From: Pseudomonadota bacterium
GTDB lineage: Bacteria > Pseudomonadota > Alphaproteobacteria > Puniceispirillales > Marisalimonadaceae
NCBI GenBank assembly: GCA_027625145.1
Contig: JAQBXK010000004.1
Location: 1-64,000 of the forward strand
Reading direction: 5' to 3'
Length of the DNA: 64,000 bases
The notes under the pieces: model-generated
The model's input: the letters and a program-made list of their open reading frames with translations, nothing else
What the model was told of the DNA's origin: nothing
Database searches by the model: none
Shown here: in pieces, positions 43,087 to 52,008 of the stretch
Position numbering within the stretch: position 1 is the stretch's first letter
How the letters are laid out: each line of letters starts with the position of its first letter
Position numbers and translations under genes: made by a program

Positions 43087-45036
43087 ATGTCAATAAATTT
43101 ACTTTTTCAAAAGACTAATTCTTGTTTTGTTAGAAATCAACAAGTAGAAGGTCTAAAAATTCTCAAAAGTATTTGGATTAAATATCCTGATAACCCAAGA
43201 TTATTTGATGAAATAAACAAAATAATAAAAAAATATAAGAAACAAATATCTCCTACATTTTCTGAAAAAGAAATTCAAGAATTTTTTAAAATGCACTATA
43301 ATGGTCAAACTAATATCTTAATTAATAATTTGATTTCAATTTATAATAACGACATAAATAATATCTTATTAATAAGCCTAATAGGCACTTTTTATGCTTT
43401 AAATAAAGATTATGAAAATGCATTAATTTATCAAAAATTAGCGATTGAAAGATCACCTTTAGAAGTTTCTTTTTATTTAAATTTATATGAGACATTAAAC
43501 AAAATAGATAGATTAAGCGATGCATTATCAATTCTATTTTTTGCAAAGATATTGTCTTTGAAAAACAAAGCTATTGATTATAATCTGGCTAAATTATATT
43601 CAAATTTAAAAAATTATATGGCAGCTGATGTAATTTACAAAAATTTAATCAGAGATAAAAATACTGAAAAAGAAGTTTTACATAGTTATTGTTATAATTT
43701 AATCTTCTTAGAAAAAGAAAATGAAGCCATATCCTTTTTAGAAAAACTTGAAAATTTTGATGAAAAAAACCATATTATATTTTCTTTACTTGGCTTTGCT
43801 TATTTAAAGCTTAAAAACTTTGAGATAGCTGAAAAATATTTTCTAAAAGCTATAAATATCAATAGAAATAATGAGGAAAACTATACTAATTTGGGTAATT
43901 GCTATATAAAAATGAATATGACTGAAGAAGGTATAGACTGTTATAATAAATCATTAAAAATAAAACCTAATAATAAGTCAGCATTAAATAATTTAGCTTC
44001 TTTAAGTTATTTTAATAATGATATTAAAGAGGCGGAAAAGCTTTATTCTCTATCAATTAAATTTAATGAAAACAACTATGAAGCAAAGTATTTATTAGCA
44101 CAATGTCAATTGTATCAATTAAATTTTGAAAAAGGTTGGTCAAATTTTAATTTTCGTTGGCTATCCAAAAATTTTGATTCTATTAAATTTAAAACAAACC
44201 TTTCAAAATATTCCTTAGATTCTATAAATAAAAATCTTATTTTATGGAGTGAGCAAGGTATTGGAGATCAAGTACTATTTATTCGTTTTTTAGAAGATTT
44301 AACACCTAAAGTTGATGACTTATATTTACAAATTGATAAAAGGCTTCACCCAATTATTAAAAGGATTCACCCAAAAATAAAGTTCTATAATAAGGATAAT
44401 TTATCGGATAACACTAATATCAATTCTCAATTATCTTTAGGCGATTTAGGGTCATTATTTGTTAAAAATAAATCATATTTTAATAAAAAAAATAAAAGTT
44501 ATATCAATTCAGATATAGATAAAAACAAATATTTGCAAAGTAAGTTAAATTCGAAAAATCAATTTATTTGTGGACTTTCGTGGATTAGTAAAAATAAAAA
44601 TATTGGGTCCAGTAAAAGTTTAGCTTTAGAAACTTTAAAGCCTATTTTATCTATTTCAAACATTACTTTTCTAGATTTACAATACAATGATACTAAAAAA
44701 GAAAGAGAAGATTTTTATGACAATAATGGTATAAAAATTCATAAAATTAAAGAGATAGATAACTTTAATGATATCAATAGCGTAATATCTTTAATTGATA
44801 TATGCGATTTTGTGATCACTGTGAGTAACTCAAATGCTCATTTATCTGGTGCGTTAGGCAAGGAGACCTTTTTGTTGTTGCCAAAAGGTAAAGGTAAGTT
44901 ATGGTATTGGACTTCAGAAAAACAAAAAAGTATTTGGTATCCTTCAGTTGAAGTAATAGAACAAGAAATTTCTGGATCTTGGGATCAAGCCGTAACCGAG
45001 CTAAGAAATATTATAAAAGGAAAAGTAAGTGAGTGA
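43087..45036 (+). CDS. TPR protein with glycosyltransferase-like C-terminal domain
   Basis: A 649-residue protein. Residues ~1-350 are TPR repeats (for example NYTNLGNCYIKMNMTEEGID and ALNNLASLSYFNNDIKEAEK). From ~380 the sequence resembles the ADP-heptose-transferase-like (GT9-like) domain found behind TPRs: LILWSEQGIGDQVLFIRFL, then GLSWISKNKN and the end CDFVITVSNSNAHLSGALGKETFLLLP. The role is probably glycan or glycoprotein assembly; no acceptor is visible. Its last bases overlap the next glycosyltransferase gene by eight. Confidence 0.78.
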   Translation: MSINLLFQKTNSCFVRNQQVEGLKILKSIWIKYPDNPRLFDEINKIIKKYKKQISPTFSEKEIQEFFKMHYNGQTNILINNLISIYNNDINNILLISLIGTFYALNKDYENALIYQKLAIERSPLEVSFYLNLYETLNKIDRLSDALSILFFAKILSLKNKAIDYNLAKLYSNLKNYMAADVIYKNLIRDKNTEKEVLHSYCYNLIFLEKENEAISFLEKLENFDEKNHIIFSLLGFAYLKLKNFEIAEKYFLKAININRNNEENYTNLGNCYIKMNMTEEGIDCYNKSLKIKPNNKSALNNLASLSYFNNDIKEAEKLYSLSIKFNENNYEAKYLLAQCQLYQLNFEKGWSNFNFRWLSKNFDSIKFKTNLSKYSLDSINKNLILWSEQGIGDQVLFIRFLEDLTPKVDDLYLQIDKRLHPIIKRIHPKIKFYNKDNLSDNTNINSQLSLGDLGSLFVKNKSYFNKKNKSYINSDIDKNKYLQSKLNSKNQFICGLSWISKNKNIGSSKSLALETLKPILSISNITFLDLQYNDTKKEREDFYDNNGIKIHKIKEIDNFNDINSVISLIDICDFVITVSNSNAHLSGALGKETFLLLPKGKGKLWYWTSEKQKSIWYPSVEVIEQEISGSWDQAVTELRNIIKGKVSE

Positions 45037-45724
45037 AATAGTAGATATTGTTGTAGGATTTGATCAACGCGAAGCAGTCGCATATCATACTTTTACTCAA
45101 AGCATAATTGAAAAAAGCACAATGCCAGTTAGGTTTCTTCCACTAAGTATTAATTCCTTGTCTAATTATAATGAGAGACATAAAGATGGTAGTAATGATT
45201 TTATTTATTCTAGATTTTTAGTTCCTTATTTGATGAATTTTAAAGGTTGGGCGATTTATGCTGATGGCGATATGGTTTGTTTAGAAGATATAAAAAAATT
45301 ATGGAACCTAAGAGATAAAAATTACGCAGTTCAAGTAGCAAAGCATAATTATAAAACAAAAATAGAAGAAAAATATTGGGGAAATAAAAATGAAAGTTAT
45401 CCAAGAAAAAATTGGTCTAGTTTAATTCTTTGGAATTGTGAACATGAAGTTCATAAAATTTTATCGCCAGATTTTATTGAAAAACAATCTGGAGCATTTT
45501 TACACAGATTTTCATGGATTAAAGATGAAGAAATAGGCGAATTAGAAAAAGAATGGAATTGGTTAGCCTTAGAATACGAAGAAAAAAAAGATATCAATTT
45601 AATTCATTATACCATTGGGACGCCATGTTTTAAAGAATACTCTAATACGTCTTTATCTTCATTCTGGAAAAAATCATTCTCTAATATGTTAGATGGATAT
45701 TTTAAAAAAGATAAATTAACCTAG
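45029..45724 (+). CDS. Glycosyltransferase, GT8-like
   Basis: A 231-residue enzyme. It opens IVDIVVGFDQREAVAYHTFTQ, has FIYSRFLVPYLMNFKGWAIYADGDMVCLED with the metal-binding DGD triad, and later HYTIGTPCFKEY. This resembles short GT8-like transferases of surface glycan loci. The sugar is unknown. The start lies inside the upstream TPR-glycosyltransferase gene (eight-base overlap), indicating joint function. Confidence 0.75.
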   Translation: MSEIVDIVVGFDQREAVAYHTFTQSIIEKSTMPVRFLPLSINSLSNYNERHKDGSNDFIYSRFLVPYLMNFKGWAIYADGDMVCLEDIKKLWNLRDKNYAVQVAKHNYKTKIEEKYWGNKNESYPRKNWSSLILWNCEHEVHKILSPDFIEKQSGAFLHRFSWIKDEEIGELEKEWNWLALEYEEKKDINLIHYTIGTPCFKEYSNTSLSSFWKKSFSNMLDGYFKKDKLT

Positions 45725-45731
45725 GATTCTA

Positions 45732-45944
45732 ATGAAAAGTTTAAACATAGATATAATTTTTCCTTGGGAATTTGGGATCATTTTTTTAGTTTTAGGTCTG
45801 CTACTTATAGTCATAGGAAGCAAACAAAGTAAAAAGGAATTTGATATAGATAAAATGCCAATTACAAAGCCAACTACAAAAATATTATTTGGTTCATTTT
45901 TATGTATATTTGGTTTGATACAATTAATGCCTCTCTTGAAGTAA
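45732..45944 (+). CDS. Small two-helix membrane protein, unknown
   Basis: A 70-residue protein with two hydrophobic helices (FGIIFLVLGLLLIVIGS and LFGSFLCIFGLIQLMPLL) joined by a charged loop KQSKKEFDIDKMPITKP. I do not recognise a family. It starts eight bases after the GT8-like gene and is probably in the same operon. Confidence 0.5.
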   Translation: MKSLNIDIIFPWEFGIIFLVLGLLLIVIGSKQSKKEFDIDKMPITKPTTKILFGSFLCIFGLIQLMPLLK

Positions 45945-45973
45945 AAAAAGTATAAGCTCTGATTTAAAAATTA

Positions 45974-46933
45974 TTAATTAAAAACTTTTAACCACTCTCT
46001 TGATAAATTAAATTTATTAAATAAAGGAACAACATTTTTCTGTGCGGAAACAACTTTATTTTTAATTATATTAGGGTTTTTTATAACATCTGATACTTCC
46101 TTACTATCAATATCAATAAAATAATCTTTAAATTTAGCATATGAAGGTAACATTGTTGCTATAGTTGGAAGCCCCAAAGCTAAAGACGTAATTAGTCTGT
46201 TATGACCGGCGCCTTGTTTTTGTACATTGTCTTTGTCAGAGGGTATAATACAAATATCGCATAATTTTGCTTCATTAATTAGAACATTTGTTGACCATAA
46301 TTTAGCTTTTGATTGAACAGTAGTTTTATTTCTATTGTTGAAATAATCTATTCCATTTTGATTTGTAATAATATGTAATGTGTAATTTTCTATTAAAGAA
46401 TAATTTTTATTTAAAAAGTTCAATAAATAAGGAATATTTGTACCGTGACCAAACCATAATAATTTTCTTGACTTAAAATTTTTCCATTCAAGAATATCTA
46501 CATCAATTGAATCATATATCGTATGAACTGTACCTTTCCAAAAATTTGAAAATGTGGAAGACATTTTTTCAGAAGGAGTAACCGCGACTGTAATAAATGG
46601 GAGTATTGCTCGATAGAAATTAGTCATTGGACTATTTATCATAAGATGATTATCTGTATAATCGACAATCACTTTAGTGTTTGAATACTTTGCCATTTTG
46701 ATTTGATTTAACCAATTAAGACTTCTTTTTTCTAAGTTAAAGTTACCAATTTTTCCTACTACTAAAATATTAGTACTTAAAGGCATGTCTTCACCAAAAC
46801 TAAAAGTAAAAAACTTAGTGTTTAAAGATGAAACGTAAGCTCTTAATCTGATGCTAGCTAAAAAATTGTCTTTTACAGATTTTAAATCATTATATTTTCC
46901 TGGTAGAAGCCAGTGTATATGTTGCTTTGTCAT
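45974..46933 (-). CDS. Glycosyltransferase-like protein (GT-B fold, family uncertain)
   Basis: A 319-residue protein likely of GT-B type: IHWLLPGKYNDLKSV at the start, then KVIVDYTDNHLM, LLWFGHGTNIPYLL, and a C-terminal donor-site-like stretch LCDICIIPSDKDNVQKQGAGHNRLITSLALGLPTIAT. The last segment has the shape of family 1/4 nucleotide-sugar sites. Substrate unknown. It overlaps the upstream 239-residue gene by four bases on the minus strand and faces the GT8-like operon convergently. Confidence 0.65.
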   Translation of the reverse strand: MTKQHIHWLLPGKYNDLKSVKDNFLASIRLRAYVSSLNTKFFTFSFGEDMPLSTNILVVGKIGNFNLEKRSLNWLNQIKMAKYSNTKVIVDYTDNHLMINSPMTNFYRAILPFITVAVTPSEKMSSTFSNFWKGTVHTIYDSIDVDILEWKNFKSRKLLWFGHGTNIPYLLNFLNKNYSLIENYTLHIITNQNGIDYFNNRNKTTVQSKAKLWSTNVLINEAKLCDICIIPSDKDNVQKQGAGHNRLITSLALGLPTIATMLPSYAKFKDYFIDIDSKEVSDVIKNPNIIKNKVVSAQKNVVPLFNKFNLSREWLKVFN

Positions 46934-47649
46934 ATTTTACTTGTGCCGTCCAATTTCCATTCAATGTGCGAAATATATTTAAAAGGCTTTTTGTGTACTT
47001 GCGTAACTTTTAACCCAATTTGTTCTACTTTTTTAGATACGGCAATTTCAGCTACAATACACTCTTCTTTTGTTTTACCTATGGGAAACGAAGATATTTT
47101 GTTTAACGTTTCTTTTTTAAATCCCCATATTAAAGATCTTAAATGACGACCATTTTCTCCTGGCTGAATTAGCCATGTTTTTAATAAATTAAAATAATAT
47201 TGGACCCTATATACAGGTTTTTTATGCATATCATAACCAACTACATAATTTATTCTAGAATTAGCCAAAAAATCCCATTTATTATCCCATTTATTATTTA
47301 TACTTTCTCCAGTCATACCAACTTCTTTTTTTGATAATTCATTGATGTAACAAGCTATAAATGATTTCTCTAATATCTTACATTCATCTTGAAGAAACAG
47401 ATAAAAATCATAATCTTTATTATTTAAATATGCCGCATTCCAAGACCCAATATTCATTCCGGTATTTGGTCTAGTTAAAGTTTGTACATTATAAAAATAT
47501 CCGAGTTGTTCAACTTTGCAATTATCATCATTAATGACAATAAATAGATCGCACTTTTCATTAGTTAAAGAATTAATTAAATTAATTAAATTAATTTTAT
47601 CTCTTTTATTATAATGCGAAATGGTAATTAATAATTTACTTTTTCTCAT
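46930..47649 (-). CDS. Glycosyltransferase-like protein (GT-A fold, family uncertain)
   Basis: A 239-residue protein. KLLITISHYNKRDKINLINL starts a GT2-like fold, DLFIVINDDNCKV may bind nucleotide, and NTGMNIGSWNAAYLNNKDYDFYLFLQDECKI resembles the acidic-metal region of rhamnan/GT-A transferases. Similarity is structural rather than motif-perfect. The stop overlaps the start of the downstream glycosyltransferase-like gene (ATGA), so the two form a unit. Confidence 0.55.
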   Translation of the reverse strand: MRKSKLLITISHYNKRDKINLINLINSLTNEKCDLFIVINDDNCKVEQLGYFYNVQTLTRPNTGMNIGSWNAAYLNNKDYDFYLFLQDECKILEKSFIACYINELSKKEVGMTGESINNKWDNKWDFLANSRINYVVGYDMHKKPVYRVQYYFNLLKTWLIQPGENGRHLRSLIWGFKKETLNKISSFPIGKTKEECIVAEIAVSKKVEQIGLKVTQVHKKPFKYISHIEWKLDGTSKI

Positions 47650-47729
47650 TAAACACGCTATTTAGTTTACAATATAAAAATATTACTAATAAAGTAAATT
47701 TATGCAACATAGCAATTTAATTATTTATA

Positions 47730-47894
47730 ATGAAAATATATCAAATTTATTACAATGATAAAACTTTTAGACAAATAGACAAAGATTTTATCCCTTTAAA
47801 TAATGTCAATAACTCAAATAAAGAATGGTTTGAGTTTGATATAATATTTAATTTTTTAAAAAACAATAAATTAGAAGATGATGTTTGGTATTAG
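47730..47894 (+). pseudogene. N-terminal remnant of a polysaccharide-type glycosyltransferase
   Basis: A 54-codon frame starting MKIYQIYYNDKTFRQIDKDF and continuing to a stop after DDVWY. The opening, with IPLNN and a W-x-E region, resembles the start of larger glycosyltransferase-like proteins from surface glycan loci, which continue past a WYGFFSPKF-like segment. Here a TAG follows WY and nothing matching follows, so the gene is truncated. Otherwise 47650-47969 shows only AT-rich leader sequence. Confidence 0.4.
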
Positions 47895-47969
47895 ACAGTC
47901 TCACTGGGAAGATAGTTTTAATAATTTTTATAAAATAAACTATAACAAGTAAACCACTTAGGAGTTTTA

Positions 47970-48755
47970 ATGAGAATAGCAACTTGGAATATTAATTCTG
48001 TAAGGCTTAGATTACCCCAAGTTTTAAAATTCATTGAAGAGCAAGGAATAGATATTATATGTCTACAGGAAACAAAAACTCCCAATGAATATTTTCCAAC
48101 TGAGGAATTTAAAAAAATAGGGATGATACATCAGTATTTTAGAGGTGAGAAATCTTATAATGGCGTTGCTATATTGTCTAAAGTAGAATTTAGTAATGAG
48201 CAATATATAGACTGGTGTATGAAAAATGATACAAGGCATGTTTCAGTTAAACTAAAAGATGGGACTGAAATACATAATTTTTATATTCCAGCTGGGGGAG
48301 ATGAGCCAGATATAGTTATTAATCCAAAATTTGAACATAAGATGTCATTTTTAAATGAAATTAAAAACTATTTTTCAACAAATATTAAAAACCAAAAAAT
48401 TTTAGTAGGTGATTTAAATATAGCGCCATTAGAGAATGACGTATGGTCCCACAAACAATTACTTAACGTTGTTTCTCATACTCCATTAGAAACTGAAACT
48501 TTATTAGAAATAATAAATACTGGAGAATGGGCTGATGTAATGAGAGAGTTTGTCCCTACAAATCAAAAACTCTATTCTTGGTGGTCTTACAGAAATAGAA
48601 ATTGGGAAATTTCTAATAGAGGAAGACGATTAGATCATGTTTGGGTTTCCAAAAAACTACTATCAAGTGTAAGGTCTGGTATTATTTATAAGGAAACAAG
48701 ATCGTGGGAAAGGCCTTCCGATCATGTTCCTATTATAATAGATATTGATATTTAG
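47970..48755 (+). CDS. xthA: Exodeoxyribonuclease III
   Basis: AP endonuclease/3' exonuclease of base-excision repair, 261 residues. Active-site motifs are ATWNINSVRLRLPQVL, CLQETKTP with the metal Glu, GDLNIAP with Asp and Asn, RRLDHVWVS and WERPSDHVPIIID with the catalytic Asp-His. TTAGGAG precedes ATG 47970. It lies 30 bases before dapF, and both probably share a promoter. Confidence 0.95.
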   Translation: MRIATWNINSVRLRLPQVLKFIEEQGIDIICLQETKTPNEYFPTEEFKKIGMIHQYFRGEKSYNGVAILSKVEFSNEQYIDWCMKNDTRHVSVKLKDGTEIHNFYIPAGGDEPDIVINPKFEHKMSFLNEIKNYFSTNIKNQKILVGDLNIAPLENDVWSHKQLLNVVSHTPLETETLLEIINTGEWADVMREFVPTNQKLYSWWSYRNRNWEISNRGRRLDHVWVSKKLLSSVRSGIIYKETRSWERPSDHVPIIIDIDI

Positions 48756-48785
48756 TTTTAATATTAAATATAAAGGAAAAATAAT

Positions 48786-49598
48786 ATGAATATTCCATTT
48801 ATAAAAATGCATGGATTAGGAAATGATTTTATAATTTTTGATAATATAAAGAACTCAATTATATCAGATAAAAATTTTATAAGGCAAATAGGAAACAGAA
48901 GATTGGGTATTGGTTGTGATCAATTAATGATGATTGAAAACACATCAAAAAAAGATAATTTTAAAATTAAAATGTATAATAGTGATGGATCTGAGACAGG
49001 CGCTTGTGGAAATGGAACAAGATGTGTAGCAGATTATATAATGAATAAAGAAAATTTACACACAGTTAATATAGAAACAATATCTGGTGAATTGAAGTGT
49101 TCGCGATCTGAAAATGGAATCAAAGTTAATATGGGATTGCCTAAATTTAGTTGGAGAGATATCCCACTTGCATATGAAACTGATACTTTAAAAGTTGCAT
49201 TAGATGAGTTTAATGCTTGTTGTATTTCGATTGGTAACCCTCATGCAGTAATATTCATATCTAATTTAGGAGAACTTGAAAATTTAAATTTAGAATTGAT
49301 AGGTCCTCGTTTAGAAAAAAATTCTATATTTCCTGATTTTGCCAATATTGAATTTGCATGTGTTACAAAAAAAGGGATTATTAGAATGAGAGTTTGGGAG
49401 AGAGGTGTTGGCATCACATCTGCTTGTGGATCTGGGGCTTGCGCAACTTCTATAGCTGCTTCTTTATTAGGATTAAGCTCAAAAGAAAATCAAATTATTT
49501 TAGATGGTGGTAATTTATTTGTTAAATGGTTAGAAGATCAAACTGTAACATTATCCGGCCCTACAGAAAAAGTATTTGAAGGAATAATAGGTATTTAG
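48786..49598 (+). CDS. dapF: Diaminopimelate epimerase
   Basis: Converts LL- to meso-diaminopimelate for lysine and peptidoglycan. The two catalytic cysteines are in NSDGSETGACGNGTRC (Cys74) and ITSACGSGACATS (near residue 213). The N-terminal MHGLGNDFIIFDN is the family signature. Length 270 is normal. AAAGGAAA precedes ATG 48786. It is immediately followed by mtaB at a TTG start with no gap. Confidence 0.96.
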   Translation: MNIPFIKMHGLGNDFIIFDNIKNSIISDKNFIRQIGNRRLGIGCDQLMMIENTSKKDNFKIKMYNSDGSETGACGNGTRCVADYIMNKENLHTVNIETISGELKCSRSENGIKVNMGLPKFSWRDIPLAYETDTLKVALDEFNACCISIGNPHAVIFISNLGELENLNLELIGPRLEKNSIFPDFANIEFACVTKKGIIRMRVWERGVGITSACGSGACATSIAASLLGLSSKENQIILDGGNLFVKWLEDQTVTLSGPTEKVFEGIIGI

Positions 49599-50888
49599 TT
49601 GTTAATCTCTGATAAAAAAACAAACTCTTCGCCAGAAATAAAAACATTTGGATGTCGATTAAATATCTGGGAAAGCCAGGTTATTAATGATCATGCAAGC
49701 AAGTATGGACTTGGTGATTTAATTATATTTAATACATGCGCAGTAACCAGTGAAGCAGAACGTCAAGCTAGACAAGCAATTAGATCAGCAAAAAAAAATA
49801 GACCTGATGCTAAAATTTTAGTTACAGGTTGTGCTGCACAAATTAATCCTAAAAAGTGGTCAGAAATGGCTGAAGTCAATTATGTTGTTGGTAATAAAGA
49901 AAAATTAGAAGATGATTTTTGGAGCAACTTTGAACAGTTAGATCATAATAAGTCTGATAAAAAGATATTTGTTTCAGATATAATGAAAGTTAAAGAAACT
50001 TCAGAGCATTTGATAGATTCATTTAATAATCATACTAGAGGTTTTATTCAAATACAAAATGGATGTGATCATAGATGTACTTTTTGTATAATTCCTTTTG
50101 GAAGAGGCCCAAATAGATCTGTATCAACTCAAAGTATTATTAATTCAATAAGATCCCTTTTAGATACTGGCGTTAAAGAAATTGTGTTAACTGGTGTCGA
50201 TATGACTTCTTGGGGTAATGACATTTTTGGAAAGCCTAGTTTAGGAATGTTAGTAAAAAAAATATTAAAAAATTTACCAGATTTACCAAGGTTAAGACTA
50301 TCTTCAATTGATCCGGCAGAAGTTGACTTTGAACTAATGGATGCATTTGAGCATGAAAAAAGATTAATGCCACACATTCATTTATCAATTCAGCATGGAG
50401 AAGATGTCATTTTAAAAAGGATGAAAAGAAGACACTTATATAGAGATGTAATTAATTTTGTTAATGAGGTAAGAAGACGAAGAAGTGACGTTGTTTTTGG
50501 GGCAGATTTTATTGCTGGATTTCCTACAGAAGACCAAAACGCTCATATGAAAAGCCTGAAGCTGATTAATGAAGCTGGCATTACTTATGTTCATGTTTTT
50601 CCATATTCAGATAGAGAAGGAACACCTGCGACAAAAATGCCTAAAGTATTAAAAGAAGATATTAAAAAACGTGCAAGTGAGCTTAGGCAATTAGGAGAAA
50701 GTCAGTATAAAAATTTTTTATTAAAACAAATTGGTACAAAGCAAAATGTTCTTATAGAAAAAAACGGATCAGGATATTCTCCCAATTTTTTGAAAACTTA
50801 TTTTAATGAAGTAATTAATGCTGGCGAAATAGTATCAGCAGAAATAATAGGCTCTAATTCAAAAGGGTTGATAGGTAAGGCCACCTGA
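49599..50888 (+). CDS. mtaB: tRNA t6A37 methylthiotransferase MtaB
   Basis: Radical-SAM methylthiotransferase that makes ms2t6A37 on tRNAs reading ANN codons. The N-terminal UPF0004 domain shows FGCRLN, NTCAVTSEAE and TGCAAQ cysteines; the radical-SAM cluster is GCDHRCTFCIIPFGRG; the TRAM-like end is short. Length 429 fits. The TTG at 49599 starts directly after the dapF stop, so coupling is likely. The dapF-mtaB-ftsY order is common in alphaproteobacteria. Confidence 0.93.
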   Translation: MLISDKKTNSSPEIKTFGCRLNIWESQVINDHASKYGLGDLIIFNTCAVTSEAERQARQAIRSAKKNRPDAKILVTGCAAQINPKKWSEMAEVNYVVGNKEKLEDDFWSNFEQLDHNKSDKKIFVSDIMKVKETSEHLIDSFNNHTRGFIQIQNGCDHRCTFCIIPFGRGPNRSVSTQSIINSIRSLLDTGVKEIVLTGVDMTSWGNDIFGKPSLGMLVKKILKNLPDLPRLRLSSIDPAEVDFELMDAFEHEKRLMPHIHLSIQHGEDVILKRMKRRHLYRDVINFVNEVRRRRSDVVFGADFIAGFPTEDQNAHMKSLKLINEAGITYVHVFPYSDREGTPATKMPKVLKEDIKKRASELRQLGESQYKNFLLKQIGTKQNVLIEKNGSGYSPNFLKTYFNEVINAGEIVSAEIIGSNSKGLIGKAT

Positions 50889-50927
50889 GGAAACAGAAAT
50901 TTTTGAAAATATATTATGAGATAAAAA

Positions 50928-51866
50928 ATGGCATTGAATTGGTTTAAAAAATTAAAAAATGGATTAAGTAAATCAGCATCTAAAGTAGATAATGCTATTT
51001 CCTCAATAACTGGAAAAAAAACTGTTGATAAAGAAGAATTAGATAATATTGAAGATCATCTCATATTAGCTGATCTAGGTGTAGAAGTAGCGTCTAGAAT
51101 TACTAAACGAATAAAAGAGCAAAAATTTGAATTAAATGAAAAAAAAGAAATTACAAAATTAGATATATCTGAGACTTTAGCTTCAGAAATAGAGAAAATT
51201 TTATTACCTTGCGAATCAAATATTTTTGATAAATTCAAATCTAAACCACATGTGATTTTGCTTGCTGGTGTAAATGGTTCAGGAAAGACTACAACTGCAG
51301 GCAAAATTGCAGAAAAATTTAGATTAGATAATAAAACAGTAGTTCTGGCTGCAGCAGATACTTTTAGAGCCGCAGCTGTTGCACAGTTGAAAACTTGGGC
51401 TGATAGAACAGGAGCAAAAATAGTTTCAGGTTTAGATGGGGGTGATTCTGCAGCTGTTGCATATAAGGCGGTAGAAAAAGCGAAAAACGAAAATATAGAT
51501 ATAGTTATTATTGATACTGCAGGAAGGTTACAAAATAAAAAAGATCTTATGGAAGAATTAACAAAGACTTGTAGGGTTGTTTCTAAATTGGACCCTGACG
51601 CTCCACATCAAAAAATAGTAGTTTTAGATGGAACCGTTGGTCAAAATGCCCATTCTCAATTAAAAATATTCAATGATTCTATAGGATTAACTGGTATGAT
51701 TATAACTAAACTAGATGGAAGTGCAAAAGGTGGAGTAGTCGTATCATTAGCAGAAAAATTTAAAATTCCAATTCACGCTGTTGGAGTTGGTGAAGGTTTA
51801 GATGATTTACAAGATTTTAAAGCAGTCTCATTCTCTAGAGCTTTAGCAGGATTAGATGAGCTATAA
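50928..51866 (+). CDS. ftsY: Signal recognition particle receptor FtsY
   Basis: SRP GTPase that docks ribosome-SRP complexes at the membrane. The NG domain starts near residue 20 after a short amphipathic N-terminus (WFKKLKNGLSKSASKV), without the long acidic A domain of E. coli. GTPase motifs are GVNGSGKTTTAGKIA, DTFRAAAVAQL, DTAGRLQ and TKLDGSAKGG. The 312 residues match alphaproteobacterial members. A hairpin lies between it and ffh. Confidence 0.95.
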   Translation: MALNWFKKLKNGLSKSASKVDNAISSITGKKTVDKEELDNIEDHLILADLGVEVASRITKRIKEQKFELNEKKEITKLDISETLASEIEKILLPCESNIFDKFKSKPHVILLAGVNGSGKTTTAGKIAEKFRLDNKTVVLAAADTFRAAAVAQLKTWADRTGAKIVSGLDGGDSAAVAYKAVEKAKNENIDIVIIDTAGRLQNKKDLMEELTKTCRVVSKLDPDAPHQKIVVLDGTVGQNAHSQLKIFNDSIGLTGMIITKLDGSAKGGVVVSLAEKFKIPIHAVGVGEGLDDLQDFKAVSFSRALAGLDEL

Positions 51867-51944
51867 TGATCAGTGTGCTTGACTTAAGCAATAATTATAG
51901 ATAATAACTACAAAAATTAATTTTAATGATGAAACATTATATAA

Positions 51945-51973
51945 CGCACGTCCTTGAGTTTCAAGCACGGGCG
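51945..51973. terminator. Stem-loop between ftsY and ffh
   Basis: CGC-A-CGT-C-CTTGA pairs with TCAAG-C-ACG-G-GCG around a 3-base loop, giving 11 pairs interrupted by two single mismatches. It is followed by TAATTTTGG, a weak tail. It might be a terminator for the mtaB-ftsY run or a leader structure for ffh, which starts 35 bases later. Confidence 0.4.
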
Positions 51974-52008
51974 TAATTTTGGTTTAAACTTTATTATTAG
52001 GTATAAGA

